Below are positions 1 to 6,958 of a stretch of DNA of 19,132 nt, one piece after another; the stretch's first letter is position 1, and every line of letters starts with the position of its first letter. Source of the stretch: an uncultured Lachnospiraceae bacterium (GTDB lineage Bacteria > Bacillota > Clostridia > Lachnospirales > Lachnospiraceae). The DNA is taken from positions 44,279 through 63,410 of the forward strand of contig CAJUNP010000011.1 of the NCBI GenBank assembly GCA_910587935.1. The letters run 5' to 3'. The translations under genes were made by a program, and so were the position numbers. The notes beneath the pieces are model-generated. The model made no database searches, was not told the origin of the DNA, and saw only the letters and a list, made by a program, of their open reading frames with translations.

Positions 1-774
1 AAGGTGCCGGGACCGGGTAAGGCGGAGCTTGTGTTTACGGCGGAGGACGGAACGGTCATCCGGGAAGTGATTCAAGAATTTAAGGGAGCCGGTATTTTAC
101 AGGGAATACATAATACGGAAAAATCGATCCGCAGTTTTGCAAAAGCATGTTTTGAGTATGCGGTGGACACGAAACAGGATCTGTGGTTTTCCACAAAGGA
201 TACAATCTCCAAAAAGTACGACCATACCTTTAAAGATTTGTTTCAGGAAATTTATGATGCGGAGTATAAGGAGAAATTTGAAGCTCTGGGAATTGAGTAT
301 TTCTATACGCTGATTGATGATGCCGTAGCCAGAGTAATCCGTTCGGAAGGCGGATTTATCTGGGCGTGTAAAAATTATGATGGTGATGTCATGAGCGATA
401 TGGTGGCCACGGCTTACGGAGATTTATCCATGATGACCTCCGTGCTGGTTTCACCGGACGGTAAGTATGAATATGAAGCGGCGCACGGAACCGTTCAGAG
501 ACATTATTATAAGCATTTAAAGGGAGAGGAAACATCCACTAATTCCATTGCCACCATTTTTGCATGGACAGGCGCTTTGAGAAAGCGCGGGGAGCTGGAT
601 GGTCTGACAGAGCTTGTGAATTTTGCGGATAAGCTGGAGCGGGCGTGTATAAAGACGGTGGAAGACGGCAAGATGACGAAAAGTCTGTCGCTGATTTCCG
701 AGTGCAAGGAACCTGTTATTTTAAACAGTCTGGAATTTATAACCGCTATTCGGGAAACATTTGAAACCCTGTAA
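1..774 (+). CDS. icd: NADP-dependent isocitrate dehydrogenase, 3' part (5' end outside window)
   Basis: Oxidatively decarboxylates isocitrate to 2-oxoglutarate with reduction of NADP+, in the cytoplasm. In an anaerobe this probably feeds glutamate synthesis rather than a full TCA cycle (inference). The frame is open from base 1 and about 257 codons are present, so roughly the first 130-150 residues are missing for a family of about 400. Visible marks are VPGPGKAEL near the cut edge, the metal/isocitrate segment with NYDGDVMSDMVA, and AAHGTVQRHYYK followed by GEETSTNSIA. The Arg-His pair after HGTV corresponds to the NADP-phosphate-contacting Arg-His of human-type IDH, which argues for NADP over NAD. 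The sequence is of the eukaryote-like homodimeric class rather than the E. coli Icd class. The GTG at base 4 is internal and not the start. The gene converges on the ABC-F gene with only 4 bases between stop codons. Confidence 0.95.
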   Translation, partial: KVPGPGKAELVFTAEDGTVIREVIQEFKGAGILQGIHNTEKSIRSFAKACFEYAVDTKQDLWFSTKDTISKKYDHTFKDLFQEIYDAEYKEKFEALGIEYFYTLIDDAVARVIRSEGGFIWACKNYDGDVMSDMVATAYGDLSMMTSVLVSPDGKYEYEAAHGTVQRHYYKHLKGEETSTNSIATIFAWTGALRKRGELDGLTELVNFADKLERACIKTVEDGKMTKSLSLISECKEPVILNSLEFITAIRETFETL

Positions 775-796
775 GATTTTACTCCGCCAGGGTTTC
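763..796. terminator. Inverted repeat spanning both convergent stop codons; possible bidirectional terminator
   Basis: GAAACCCTG (763-771) and CAGGGTTTC (788-796) are perfect 9-base complements around a 16-base loop. The loop holds the stop codons of icd (772-774) and of the ABC-F gene (779-781). Being symmetrical, the hairpin forms in both transcripts. No real U-tract follows on either strand, so efficient intrinsic termination is uncertain. Both arms lie in coding sequence of one gene or the other. Confidence 0.4.
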
Positions 797-2716
797 CCAT
801 TTCTCATAAAGGCTGGCAAGGGAAGCTTCCGTTTCGGAGGCTTCTTTTGCGATTTCCTGAAGTTTTACGGAATTGGTTGCGATTTCCGGATGCGTCATCT
901 GTTCTTCCAGAAATGCTTTTTTAGTTTCCAGTTTTTCAATTTCCTCTTCGCATTTTTTTAATTCGTTTTCTTTCTTTCTCTGCTTTGCCTGCAGTTCCTT
1001 CTGCTGCTGCCAGTCCTGTTTGGAAGAGCCGGTACAGGAAGCCGCGGGTTTTGTAAGGGGAACGGAACCGTTCGTCTCAGAAAGGAAGGTTCCGGCAGTT
1101 TCTCTTTTTTCCAGATAATAATCGTAATTACCCAGATAATTCGAAAGGGTCCGGTCTTTCAATTCCAAAATCCGGCTTGCGGTGCGGTTGATAAAATAAC
1201 GGTCGTGGGAAACGTAGAGGACCGTACCCGTATAGCTGTTGAGCGCGTCTTCAAGAATTTCCTTGGACTGGATATCCAAATGGTTGGTAGGTTCGTCAAG
1301 TATCAGGAAATTGCTGTTTGAAAGCATCAGTTTGGCGAGGGAAACCCTGCCTTTTTCACCGCCGCTGATATCGGATATCCTTTTAAATACGTCTTCCCCC
1401 GTAAAAAGAAAAGCCGCCAGCGTGTTGCGTATTTCGGTGTTGGTGAGAGTCGGATAAGCGTCGGAAATTTCTTCAAACAAAGTTTTATCGTCATGGAGCA
1501 CATGATGTTCCTGGTCGTAATATCCGATTTCCACGTTGCTGCCAAGCGTAATTTCTCCGCAGTCTGCGGGAATAAGCTGATTGAGGATTTTCAAAACCGT
1601 GGTTTTTCCCGTGCCGTTGTCGCCGATAAGCGCGATATGTTCCCCGCGTTTTATTTCAAAATTCATATGTTCAAAGAGCAGCTTGTGGTCAAAAGCTTTG
1701 GCAAGATCTTTTACCGTAAGGACGTCGCTGCCGCTTAAACGGTGGGGAATAAGCGTAAGCTTCATATCGGTGTCGGCTTCCTTCGGTTTTTCAAGGGTAT
1801 CTATTTTATTCAGCATTTTTTCACGGCTTTCGGCGCGTTTAATGGACTTTTCGCGGTTGAAAGAACGCAGTTTTTGAATTACCTGTTCCTGATGCCGGAT
1901 TTCACGCTGTTGGTTCAAATAAGCGTGAAGGGCGGCGGTGCGAAGCATTTCCTTTTTTGCTGCGTATGCCGAATAATTGCCTGAGAAGACAGTTGCCTTC
2001 GTCTGATCAAGTTCAATGATTTTGGAAGCGATGCGGTCCAGAAAAAAGCGGTCGTGGGAGACCAGAATCACAGCGCCCTTGTAGTTTAAAAGGTAGGTTT
2101 CAAGCCAGGCAATGGAATTTAGATCAAGATGATTGGTAGGTTCGTCCAAAATAATTAAATCCGGATTCTGTAACAGAAGTTTGCCCAGTGCAACCCGCGT
2201 TTTCTGTCCGCCCGATAAAGTGGAGACGGAGTGGCTAAATTCCGTTTCCAGGAATCCCAGACCTTTTAATACGCCGGTTACTTCGCTTCGATACCGGTAA
2301 CCTCCGCCTGTTTCGAACTGGTGGGTCATAAGGGTATAGCTGTCCATCAGGGACGCAAGGGCGGTATCCGCTTTGGCTGCGGAGGAAAGCCGTTCAATTT
2401 CCAGTTCGGTGCGGCGTATTTTTTCTTCCAGGAGGATCAGATCCTGCTTTACGCTTAACAGCTCTTCATAAATCGTATGGGAACTGTCCGTGGATGCGTT
2501 CTGGGGAAGATATCCTGCGGTTTTGTTTTTGGAAAGCGTCACAATACCCCGGTCAGGGGAAAGCTGTCCCATGATGATTTTTAAAAGCGTTGTTTTACCG
2601 GCGCCGTTGATGCCGACAATCGCCGCTTTTTCATGGTCTTCAAGATGAAAGGAGACATTTTTGAGAACGTCTTCCTCCAGAAAAGCCTTGTCTATGTTTT
2701 GAACGGATAAAATCAT
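779..2716 (-). CDS. ABC-F family ATPase (Uup/YdiF-like translation factor)
   Basis: Soluble protein with two ATP-binding cassettes and no membrane segments. ABC-F proteins bind the ribosomal E site and act on stalled or specialised translation; some give antibiotic resistance. Of 645 residues, NBD1 has Walker A GINGAGKT (35-42), signature LSGGQ (167-171) and Walker B LIILDEPTNHLD (187-198). A basic helical linker at about 240-325 is the P-site tRNA interaction motif. NBD2 has GDNGTGKT (365-372), ISGGE (450-454) and LILDEPTNHLD (471-481). A Lys/Glu-rich coiled coil (about 565-645) forms the C-terminal domain typical of Uup/YdiF. The start is ATG 2716, because AGGAGG sits 7 bases upstream (2729-2724) and the family N-terminus is MILSVQNI; an in-frame ATG at 2740 lies upstream of that site. 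B. subtilis ydiF also lies near rex, which supports a housekeeping ABC-F over a resistance type. Exact subfamily is uncertain. Confidence 0.93.
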   Translation of the reverse strand: MILSVQNIDKAFLEEDVLKNVSFHLEDHEKAAIVGINGAGKTTLLKIIMGQLSPDRGIVTLSKNKTAGYLPQNASTDSSHTIYEELLSVKQDLILLEEKIRRTELEIERLSSAAKADTALASLMDSYTLMTHQFETGGGYRYRSEVTGVLKGLGFLETEFSHSVSTLSGGQKTRVALGKLLLQNPDLIILDEPTNHLDLNSIAWLETYLLNYKGAVILVSHDRFFLDRIASKIIELDQTKATVFSGNYSAYAAKKEMLRTAALHAYLNQQREIRHQEQVIQKLRSFNREKSIKRAESREKMLNKIDTLEKPKEADTDMKLTLIPHRLSGSDVLTVKDLAKAFDHKLLFEHMNFEIKRGEHIALIGDNGTGKTTVLKILNQLIPADCGEITLGSNVEIGYYDQEHHVLHDDKTLFEEISDAYPTLTNTEIRNTLAAFLFTGEDVFKRISDISGGEKGRVSLAKLMLSNSNFLILDEPTNHLDIQSKEILEDALNSYTGTVLYVSHDRYFINRTASRILELKDRTLSNYLGNYDYYLEKRETAGTFLSETNGSVPLTKPAASCTGSSKQDWQQQKELQAKQRKKENELKKCEEEIEKLETKKAFLEEQMTHPEIATNSVKLQEIAKEASETEASLASLYEKWETLAE

Positions 2717-2723
2717 GGTTATA

Positions 2724-2729
2724 CCTCCT
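2724..2729 (-). promoter_or_regulatory. Ribosome binding site AGGAGG fixing the ABC-F start
   Basis: The + strand reads CCTCCT, which is AGGAGG on the minus strand, 7 bases before ATG 2716. It excludes the longer in-frame start at 2740. Confidence 0.85.
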
Positions 2730-2746
2730 GTTGCAGTCACCCATAT

Positions 2747-2775
2747 ATTTTATTAAAAAATAAGAAAAGAAACAA
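2747..2775 (-). promoter_or_regulatory. Candidate sigma-A promoter of the ABC-F gene
   Basis: On the minus strand, TTGTTT (2775-2770) is followed after exactly 17 bases by TAAAAT (2752-2747). Transcription would start near 2740, giving a leader of about 25 bases that contains the ribosome binding site. The -35 is moderate (4 of 6) and the -10 is 5 of 6. Confidence 0.55.
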
Positions 2776-2794
2776 GGGGAATTTTCCCATTTGA

Positions 2795-2812
2795 TTGACA
2801 TTTTTTTAACGT
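2795..2812 (+). promoter_or_regulatory. Possible Rex operator overlapping the rex promoter
   Basis: Compared with the clostridial Rex consensus TTGTTAA-N4-TTAACAA, this 18-mer matches 9 of 14 defined positions: the left TTG, one A, and TTAAC of the right half. It is not a good palindrome, since the outer right bases are GT rather than AA. Binding here would block RNA polymerase at the -35, fitting the autoregulation known for Rex in several Gram-positives. The T-rich spacer could produce part of this match by chance. Confidence 0.3.
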
Positions 2813-2823
2813 CTTACTATAAT
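2795..2823 (+). promoter_or_regulatory. Consensus sigma-A promoter of rex
   Basis: TTGACA (2795-2800), a 17-base spacer and TATAAT (2818-2823) match the vegetative consensus at every position. The expected transcription start is around 2830, about 25 bases before the GTG start of rex. Such a strong promoter on a regulator gene is usually held back by a repressor; a partial Rex-operator match (2795-2812) overlaps the -35 and spacer. Confidence 0.85.
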
Positions 2824-2840
2824 AAATGTATATATGCTTC

Positions 2841-2846
2841 AGGAGG
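2841..2846 (+). promoter_or_regulatory. Ribosome binding site AGGAGG fixing the rex GTG start
   Basis: AGGAGG lies 7 bases before GTG 2854. Earlier in-frame initiation near 2791 would place the start upstream of the promoter -10 box, so GTG 2854 is chosen. Confidence 0.88.
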
Positions 2847-2853
2847 AAAACAC

Positions 2854-3528
2854 GTGGCTGAAAAAGAAATCTCGCAGACCGTGATCAGTCGGCTGCCAAG
2901 ATATTTCAGATATTTGGGAGAATTGAAGGATAAAGGTGTGGAACGCGTTTCTTCCCAGGAATTAAGCCGACTGATGACGGTAACGGCGTCGCAGATCCGG
3001 CAGGATTTCAATAATTTCGGCGGATTCGGACAACAGGGGTACGGGTATAACGTTGCATATCTGTATCATGAGATTGGCAAGATTCTGGGACTGGATCAGC
3101 CCCATCATCTGATTATTATCGGTGCGGGCAATCTGGGGCAGGCGCTTGCCAATTATATGAATTTTGAGAGAAGAGGTTTTCTCTTTAAGGGAATTTTCGA
3201 TCATGATCCGTCTCTGTACGGAAAAGAAGTGCGGGGACTGGCCGTGCAGCCGATGGAGAATATGGAACGCTTTATTGAGGAACATGAGATCGATATAGCG
3301 GTTCTTACCATTCCCAAGGCAGGAGCCGTGGCGGCTGCGGAACTGCTTGTTAAAAGCGGAATTAAAGCAATCTGGAATTTTGCCCATGTGGATTTGAATG
3401 TACCGGACCGGATCCAGGTGGAGAATGTGCATCTGACAGACAGTCTTATGAAATTGTCTTACAATATAAACCGACAGCAGGATGGAGGAAGACAGGAATC
3501 GAGGTGTTCTGATGAAGAGGACGGATGA
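2854..3528 (+). CDS. rex: Redox-sensing transcriptional repressor Rex
   Basis: Homodimeric cytoplasmic repressor that binds DNA when NADH/NAD+ is low and is released by NADH. It typically controls fermentation and NADH-recycling genes. The 224 residues show an N-terminal winged helix (about 1-80), with ISRLPRYFRYL and then TASQIRQDF as recognition region followed by the family segment FGGFGQQGYGYN. A Rossmann domain follows, with the NAD-binding loop IIIGAGNLGQALAN (87-100). FDHDPS (115-120) includes the acidic residues expected after strand 2, and the C-terminal helix used for domain-swapped dimerisation ends near LSYNIN. A hydrophilic tail of about 18 residues follows. GTG is chosen over an upstream in-frame start because AGGAGG lies 7 bases before it. 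The last 17 bases overlap the next gene, implying translational coupling. Identification is secure; operator targets beyond its own promoter cannot be seen here. Confidence 0.96.
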   Translation: MAEKEISQTVISRLPRYFRYLGELKDKGVERVSSQELSRLMTVTASQIRQDFNNFGGFGQQGYGYNVAYLYHEIGKILGLDQPHHLIIIGAGNLGQALANYMNFERRGFLFKGIFDHDPSLYGKEVRGLAVQPMENMERFIEEHEIDIAVLTIPKAGAVAAAELLVKSGIKAIWNFAHVDLNVPDRIQVENVHLTDSLMKLSYNINRQQDGGRQESRCSDEEDG

Positions 3529-4108
3529 TATTTATAAGCAGGCCCTGCAGGGCAAAAAGCTGCCGATACTGACGCTCGACAATAAGTGGCATAAGCTTTT
3601 TACCCAGGCGGATACCAATACGCGTATTGAGGCGCTGGCAAAGGAATTAAACGAGTTGTTAGTGCGTCAGGGCAAATTAAATACCGAATCTAAGGAAATT
3701 CGTAAACTAAAGAAAAAACTGATGGGCGACATCATGGAGCATGCCGGGAATCTGGAACAGGAAAGCAGCAAAAAGGCGGAAAAGAAACTGGAAGAGAGCA
3801 GACGTCTGATTGAGGAATGTAATGAAAAGCTGGAGCGTTATCAGGACGAACTGCGTCTGATACCCGAAGAACTCGACCGGGTTAATTACCGGCTGATGCT
3901 TGCTACCATGGAAGTATGTTACGAATATCTGCATGAGAATTCCAGGGAAATTGAAGAGATTGGGAACTGGATCAGTGAAATGCGTATAGAACTGAAAAAA
4001 AAGGTGATCCGCAAGCAGGAAAAGGAGAGGAAAAATCAGGCGTTGTATTCTTATATGCATGATATTTTCGGAGCGGACGTTATAGAGATATTTGATATGA
4101 AGTATTAA
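3512..4108 (+). CDS. Coiled-coil protein of unknown function, coupled to rex
   Basis: I do not recognise a named family. The 198-residue product is strongly charged and helical. A conserved-looking N-terminal segment, DIYKQALQGKKLPILTLDNK followed by WHKLF, covers roughly residues 6-30. Two long Lys/Glu/Arg/Leu-rich coiled-coil stretches follow (about 37-125 and 143-177). The C-terminal end, YSYMHDIFGADVIEIFDMKY, is less charged. There is no signal peptide or membrane segment, so it should be cytoplasmic. ATG 3512 is preceded by GAGGTG (3501-3506) with 5 bases between, and it overlaps the rex stop by 17 bases, so the two genes share a transcript. A longer in-frame start at 3482 is deeper inside rex and lacks a good ribosome binding site. 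The coupling suggests a role in cofactor or redox physiology, or simply a conserved neighbour; this is inference only. Confidence 0.85.
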   Translation: MKRTDDIYKQALQGKKLPILTLDNKWHKLFTQADTNTRIEALAKELNELLVRQGKLNTESKEIRKLKKKLMGDIMEHAGNLEQESSKKAEKKLEESRRLIEECNEKLERYQDELRLIPEELDRVNYRLMLATMEVCYEYLHENSREIEEIGNWISEMRIELKKKVIRKQEKERKNQALYSYMHDIFGADVIEIFDMKY

Positions 4109-4117
4109 CAGACAGCG

Positions 4118-4148
4118 TGCGTCAAAAGTATCCGGTGCTTTTGACGCA
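4118..4148 (+). terminator. Strong hairpin after the coiled-coil gene; weak terminator or attenuator
   Basis: TGCGTCAAAAG (4118-4128) pairs perfectly with CTTTTGACGCA (4138-4148) over 11 base pairs around a 9-base loop. Only three T residues follow, so it is a poor classical terminator. It lies 9 bases past the stop at 4108 and ends 14 bases before the GGAGGT site of the next gene. It could end the rex transcript partially or protect its 3' end. An alternative small hairpin, CGCAT-TT-ATGCG (4145-4156), shares bases with the right arm. Confidence 0.5.
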
Positions 4149-4174
4149 TTTATGCGGTATGCGGAGGTATGTAG

Positions 4175-5731
4175 ATGGAACAATGTTTTCTTGTCAGCGC
4201 CGGGGAAATGAAACAATACGACCGTTATACGACCGACTGTTTGGGGATTCCTGCTCTGGTATTAATGGAGCGGGCGGCTTTGGCGACGGTTCAGGCGATG
4301 CGGGAAGAGCTTGGGGATTTGTCCGGTAAGAGGATACTGGCAGTCTGCGGCGGCGGGAATAACGGCGGCGACGGGGCGGCAGTCTCCAGACTGCTTCTGG
4401 ATGCAGGGAGTCTTGTAGAAGTGTGCTGTATTGCGGAGGAAGAAACATGCAGCCCGGAGACAAAAAGACAATTGCAGATTCTGAGGGAGTACGGGAAGGA
4501 GATTTTTCCCATTTTTCCGGCAGGAGAATATGATATTATTATAGATGCGCTTTTCGGAGTCGGACTTTCCAGAGACGTGGGCGGCGTGTATGCGGAGTGG
4601 ATTGAAAAGATTAACCGTTGTGGGGCGTATGTTGTTTCGGTGGATATTCCTTCCGGTATTCATGCGGATTCAGGCCGGACAATGGGATGTTCGGTAAATG
4701 CGGATCTTACGGTTACTTACGCTTTTATGAAACGGGGACTTTTTTTATATCCGGGAAGAACGCACGCAGGAAAAACGGTATGTAAAGACATCGGGATTAC
4801 GGACAGGAGTTTTGCGGGTTGTCCTCCCGCCTGCTTTACTTATACGGGCAGGGGAGACGCTTCTTTGTTTCCGGTACGGACGCCGGAAGGGAACAAGGGG
4901 ACCTTTGGGAAACTGCTTATTGCGGCAGGAAGCGTAGGTATGGGGGGCGCATGTCTTTTATGTGCGGAAAGCGCGTACCGGGCAGGCGCCGGTATGGTTA
5001 AGGCAGTAACGCCGCAGGATAACCGAACGATTCTCCAGACGGCGCTTCCGGAAGCCCTGCTTCTGACTTATGAAGAAAATAATGTCTCCTCGGATAAGAT
5101 TCGGGAAGCATGGGAATGGTCGGACGGTATCGTGGCAGGGCCCGGTATGGGAATGGGAGAAGATGCCCGAACGATACTGCGGATGCTGCTGGAAGAGGCG
5201 GACCGGTCTGTGATACTGGATGCCGACGCTTTGAATTTACTGTCGGCGGAACCGGCGCTGTGGGAGCTTGCTTCCAAAAGAGCGGAAGTGTTTCCGGATA
5301 AAACGTTGATTCTGACTCCCCATCAGAAAGAATTGGCAAGGCTGACCGGTAAAACGATATGGGAACTCAAACGGGAACCGTTAAAATATGCGAACGAACT
5401 GGCGGATAAACTGCACTGTGTGGTCGTAAGCAAAGATGCGGTAACGGCGGTATGCACCGGGAAGGAACCGTTTTTCCTGAATACGGCCGGTAACAGCGGC
5501 ATGGCGACAGCCGGAAGCGGAGATGTTCTTGCCGGTATCCTGGGCGGTTTTCTGGTACAGTCGCAAATGGCCGGAGAGAATCCTGTTAAATGGGTGTCGA
5601 AGGGCGTTTATCTGCATGCCTGCGCAGGCGACCGGGCAAGAGAACGTGTCGGTGAATCCGCCATGCTTGCAGGAGACTTAATAAAGGGTCTTACGGACCT
5701 GTCAGGAAAGGGGATTTGCGGTAATGAGTGA
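4175..5731 (+). CDS. nnr: Bifunctional NAD(P)H-hydrate epimerase / ADP-dependent NAD(P)HX dehydratase
   Basis: Metabolite-repair enzyme. The N-terminal YjeF_N domain interconverts R and S NAD(P)HX, and the C-terminal ribokinase-like domain dehydrates S-NAD(P)HX back to NAD(P)H using ADP. The 518 residues match the usual fused length of about 500. The epimerase half (about 1-215) has CGGGNNGGDG (58-67), DALFGVGL (124-131) and VDIPSGI (156-162). The dehydratase half (about 235-515) has KGTFGKLLIAAGS (241-253), AGPGMG (321-326), DADALN (349-354), TPHQKELARLTG (381-392) and AGSGDVLAG (446-454), where Asp450 should be catalytic. The signature is GSGD instead of the common GTGD, a conservative change. 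ATG 4175 has GGAGGT 6 bases upstream. The 3' end overlaps alr by 8 bases (ATGAGTGA), a neighbourhood common in Firmicutes. Confidence 0.96.
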   Translation: MEQCFLVSAGEMKQYDRYTTDCLGIPALVLMERAALATVQAMREELGDLSGKRILAVCGGGNNGGDGAAVSRLLLDAGSLVEVCCIAEEETCSPETKRQLQILREYGKEIFPIFPAGEYDIIIDALFGVGLSRDVGGVYAEWIEKINRCGAYVVSVDIPSGIHADSGRTMGCSVNADLTVTYAFMKRGLFLYPGRTHAGKTVCKDIGITDRSFAGCPPACFTYTGRGDASLFPVRTPEGNKGTFGKLLIAAGSVGMGGACLLCAESAYRAGAGMVKAVTPQDNRTILQTALPEALLLTYEENNVSSDKIREAWEWSDGIVAGPGMGMGEDARTILRMLLEEADRSVILDADALNLLSAEPALWELASKRAEVFPDKTLILTPHQKELARLTGKTIWELKREPLKYANELADKLHCVVVSKDAVTAVCTGKEPFFLNTAGNSGMATAGSGDVLAGILGGFLVQSQMAGENPVKWVSKGVYLHACAGDRARERVGESAMLAGDLIKGLTDLSGKGICGNE

Positions 5732-6857
5732 GCATCAGCGCATTTACGCACAGATTGATCTGAAAGCGGTAGAATCGAATCTGGAAAATATAAGATCGGG
5801 GCTTCAAAATGAAACGAAGATTATGGCTGTGGTGAAAACGGACGGCTATGGGCACGGAAGCGTTCCCATTGCCAGGCGGCTGCAGGATAAGGAGTTTATG
5901 TACGGTTTTGGCGTTGCGACCATAGAAGAGGCGATGGAATTAAAAAAACAGGGAATCCGTCTCCCTATCTTGGTTCTCGGTTATACCTTTCCGGACTGTT
6001 TTGATTTGCTGGCTAAAGAGGAGATCCGTCCGGCTCTTTTCAGGGAAGACCATCTGCCTCTTTTATGCGATGCGGCAGGAAAATGCGGGAAACCCGTCCG
6101 GGTTCATATTAAGGTGGATACGGGAATGTCGCGGATCGGCATTAATCCGGATGAGGGCGGCCTGCGTTTTGTAAAGAAAGCGGCCGAAACAAAGGGACTT
6201 GAGATTGAAGGGATTTTCACCCATTTTGCGAGAGCGGACGAGACGGATAAAGAACCGGCTTATAAACAGCTTCGCATGTTTCAGAATTTTGTACGGCGTG
6301 TTGAGAAGGAACTGGGCATTACCGTTCCCATAAAGCATTGCGCCAACAGCGCGGCAACGCTGGAAATGCCGGAGGCGCAAATGGATGTGGTGCGTCCGGG
6401 AATTATTATTTACGGACTGCATCCTTCGGAAGAGGTGGATTTAAGCAAAGTTTCTTTAAAACCGGCGCTTTCTCTGTACAGCCGTGTGGTTTTTATCAAA
6501 GAACTGGCGGCGGGAAGGGAAGTCAGCTACGGCGGTACTTTTGTGGCAAAAGAGACGATTCGTGTAGCCACAATACCTGTGGGATACGGCGACGGATATC
6601 CAAGGAGCCTGTCAGGCAGGGGATATGTTCTGATTCGTGGCAAGCGGGCGCCGATTCTCGGAAAAGTCTGCATGGATCAGTTTATGGTGGATGTCACGCA
6701 GATTCCGGAGGCAAGGGAGGATGATATCGTGACCCTGGTGGGATGCGACGGCAAGGAGCGGATTACGGCGGAAATGATCGGCGCTTTATCAGGCAGATTT
6801 AATTATGAATTTGTATGTGATCTGGGAAAAAGAGTTCCGCGTGTTTATATAGAATAA
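5724..6857 (+). CDS. alr: Alanine racemase
   Basis: PLP enzyme converting L-alanine to D-alanine for peptidoglycan and teichoic acid D-alanylation. The 377 residues are full length. The N-terminal TIM barrel carries the PLP lysine in AVVKTDGYGHG (Lys38), the carbamylated-lysine region and PLP-contacting arginine in KVDTGMSRIG (Lys130, Arg137), THFARAD (166-172), HCANSAA (205-211), and RPGIIIYG (224-231). The C-terminal beta domain has the second catalytic base in VSYGGTF (Tyr269) and the substrate-site segment MDQFMVDV. All key residues are present. It is translationally coupled to the repair enzyme upstream and followed after 101 bases by ndoA. In B. subtilis the order is alr, ndoAI, ndoA; here the antitoxin gene is absent from between them. 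Confidence 0.97.
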   Translation: MSEHQRIYAQIDLKAVESNLENIRSGLQNETKIMAVVKTDGYGHGSVPIARRLQDKEFMYGFGVATIEEAMELKKQGIRLPILVLGYTFPDCFDLLAKEEIRPALFREDHLPLLCDAAGKCGKPVRVHIKVDTGMSRIGINPDEGGLRFVKKAAETKGLEIEGIFTHFARADETDKEPAYKQLRMFQNFVRRVEKELGITVPIKHCANSAATLEMPEAQMDVVRPGIIIYGLHPSEEVDLSKVSLKPALSLYSRVVFIKELAAGREVSYGGTFVAKETIRVATIPVGYGDGYPRSLSGRGYVLIRGKRAPILGKVCMDQFMVDVTQIPEAREDDIVTLVGCDGKERITAEMIGALSGRFNYEFVCDLGKRVPRVYIE

Positions 6858-6896
6858 TACGTTTGGGTGTGAACCGGCAAAATCTTCGTAAAGCCT

Positions 6897-6926
6897 TTGA
6901 ATACCTTCAGAAAAGTTGGCAATAAT
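6897..6926 (+). promoter_or_regulatory. Weak candidate promoter upstream of ndoA, with a small dyad
   Basis: TTGAAT (6897-6902) and AATAAT (6921-6926) are 18 bases apart in the only AT-rich part of the alr-ndoA gap. A perfect dyad GCAAT-AAT-ATTGC (6919-6931) covers the -10 and could be an operator. Both signals are weak, and ndoA might instead be read from the alr transcript. Confidence 0.3.
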
Positions 6927-6958
6927 ATTGCAAGAACAAGCAGGAAGGGATGTTATTC

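Noticed and set aside
2717..2740. Longer ABC-F start at 2740
   Set aside because: The strong AGGAGG lies inside this extension, 7 bases from ATG 2716, which gives the usual family start.
2791..2853. N-terminal extension of Rex starting at 2791
   Set aside because: It would begin upstream of the -35 box and so before the transcription start; AGGAGG plus GTG 2854 gives the family N-terminus.
2962..3432. 156-codon open frame on the minus strand inside rex
   Set aside because: Fully antisense to rex, whose protein motifs are unambiguous; no ribosome binding site and no recognisable domain.
3707..4216. 169-codon open frame on the minus strand
   Set aside because: Antisense shadow of the coiled-coil gene; its Phe/Leu/His-rich product reflects the reversed Lys/Glu codons. 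No start signals.
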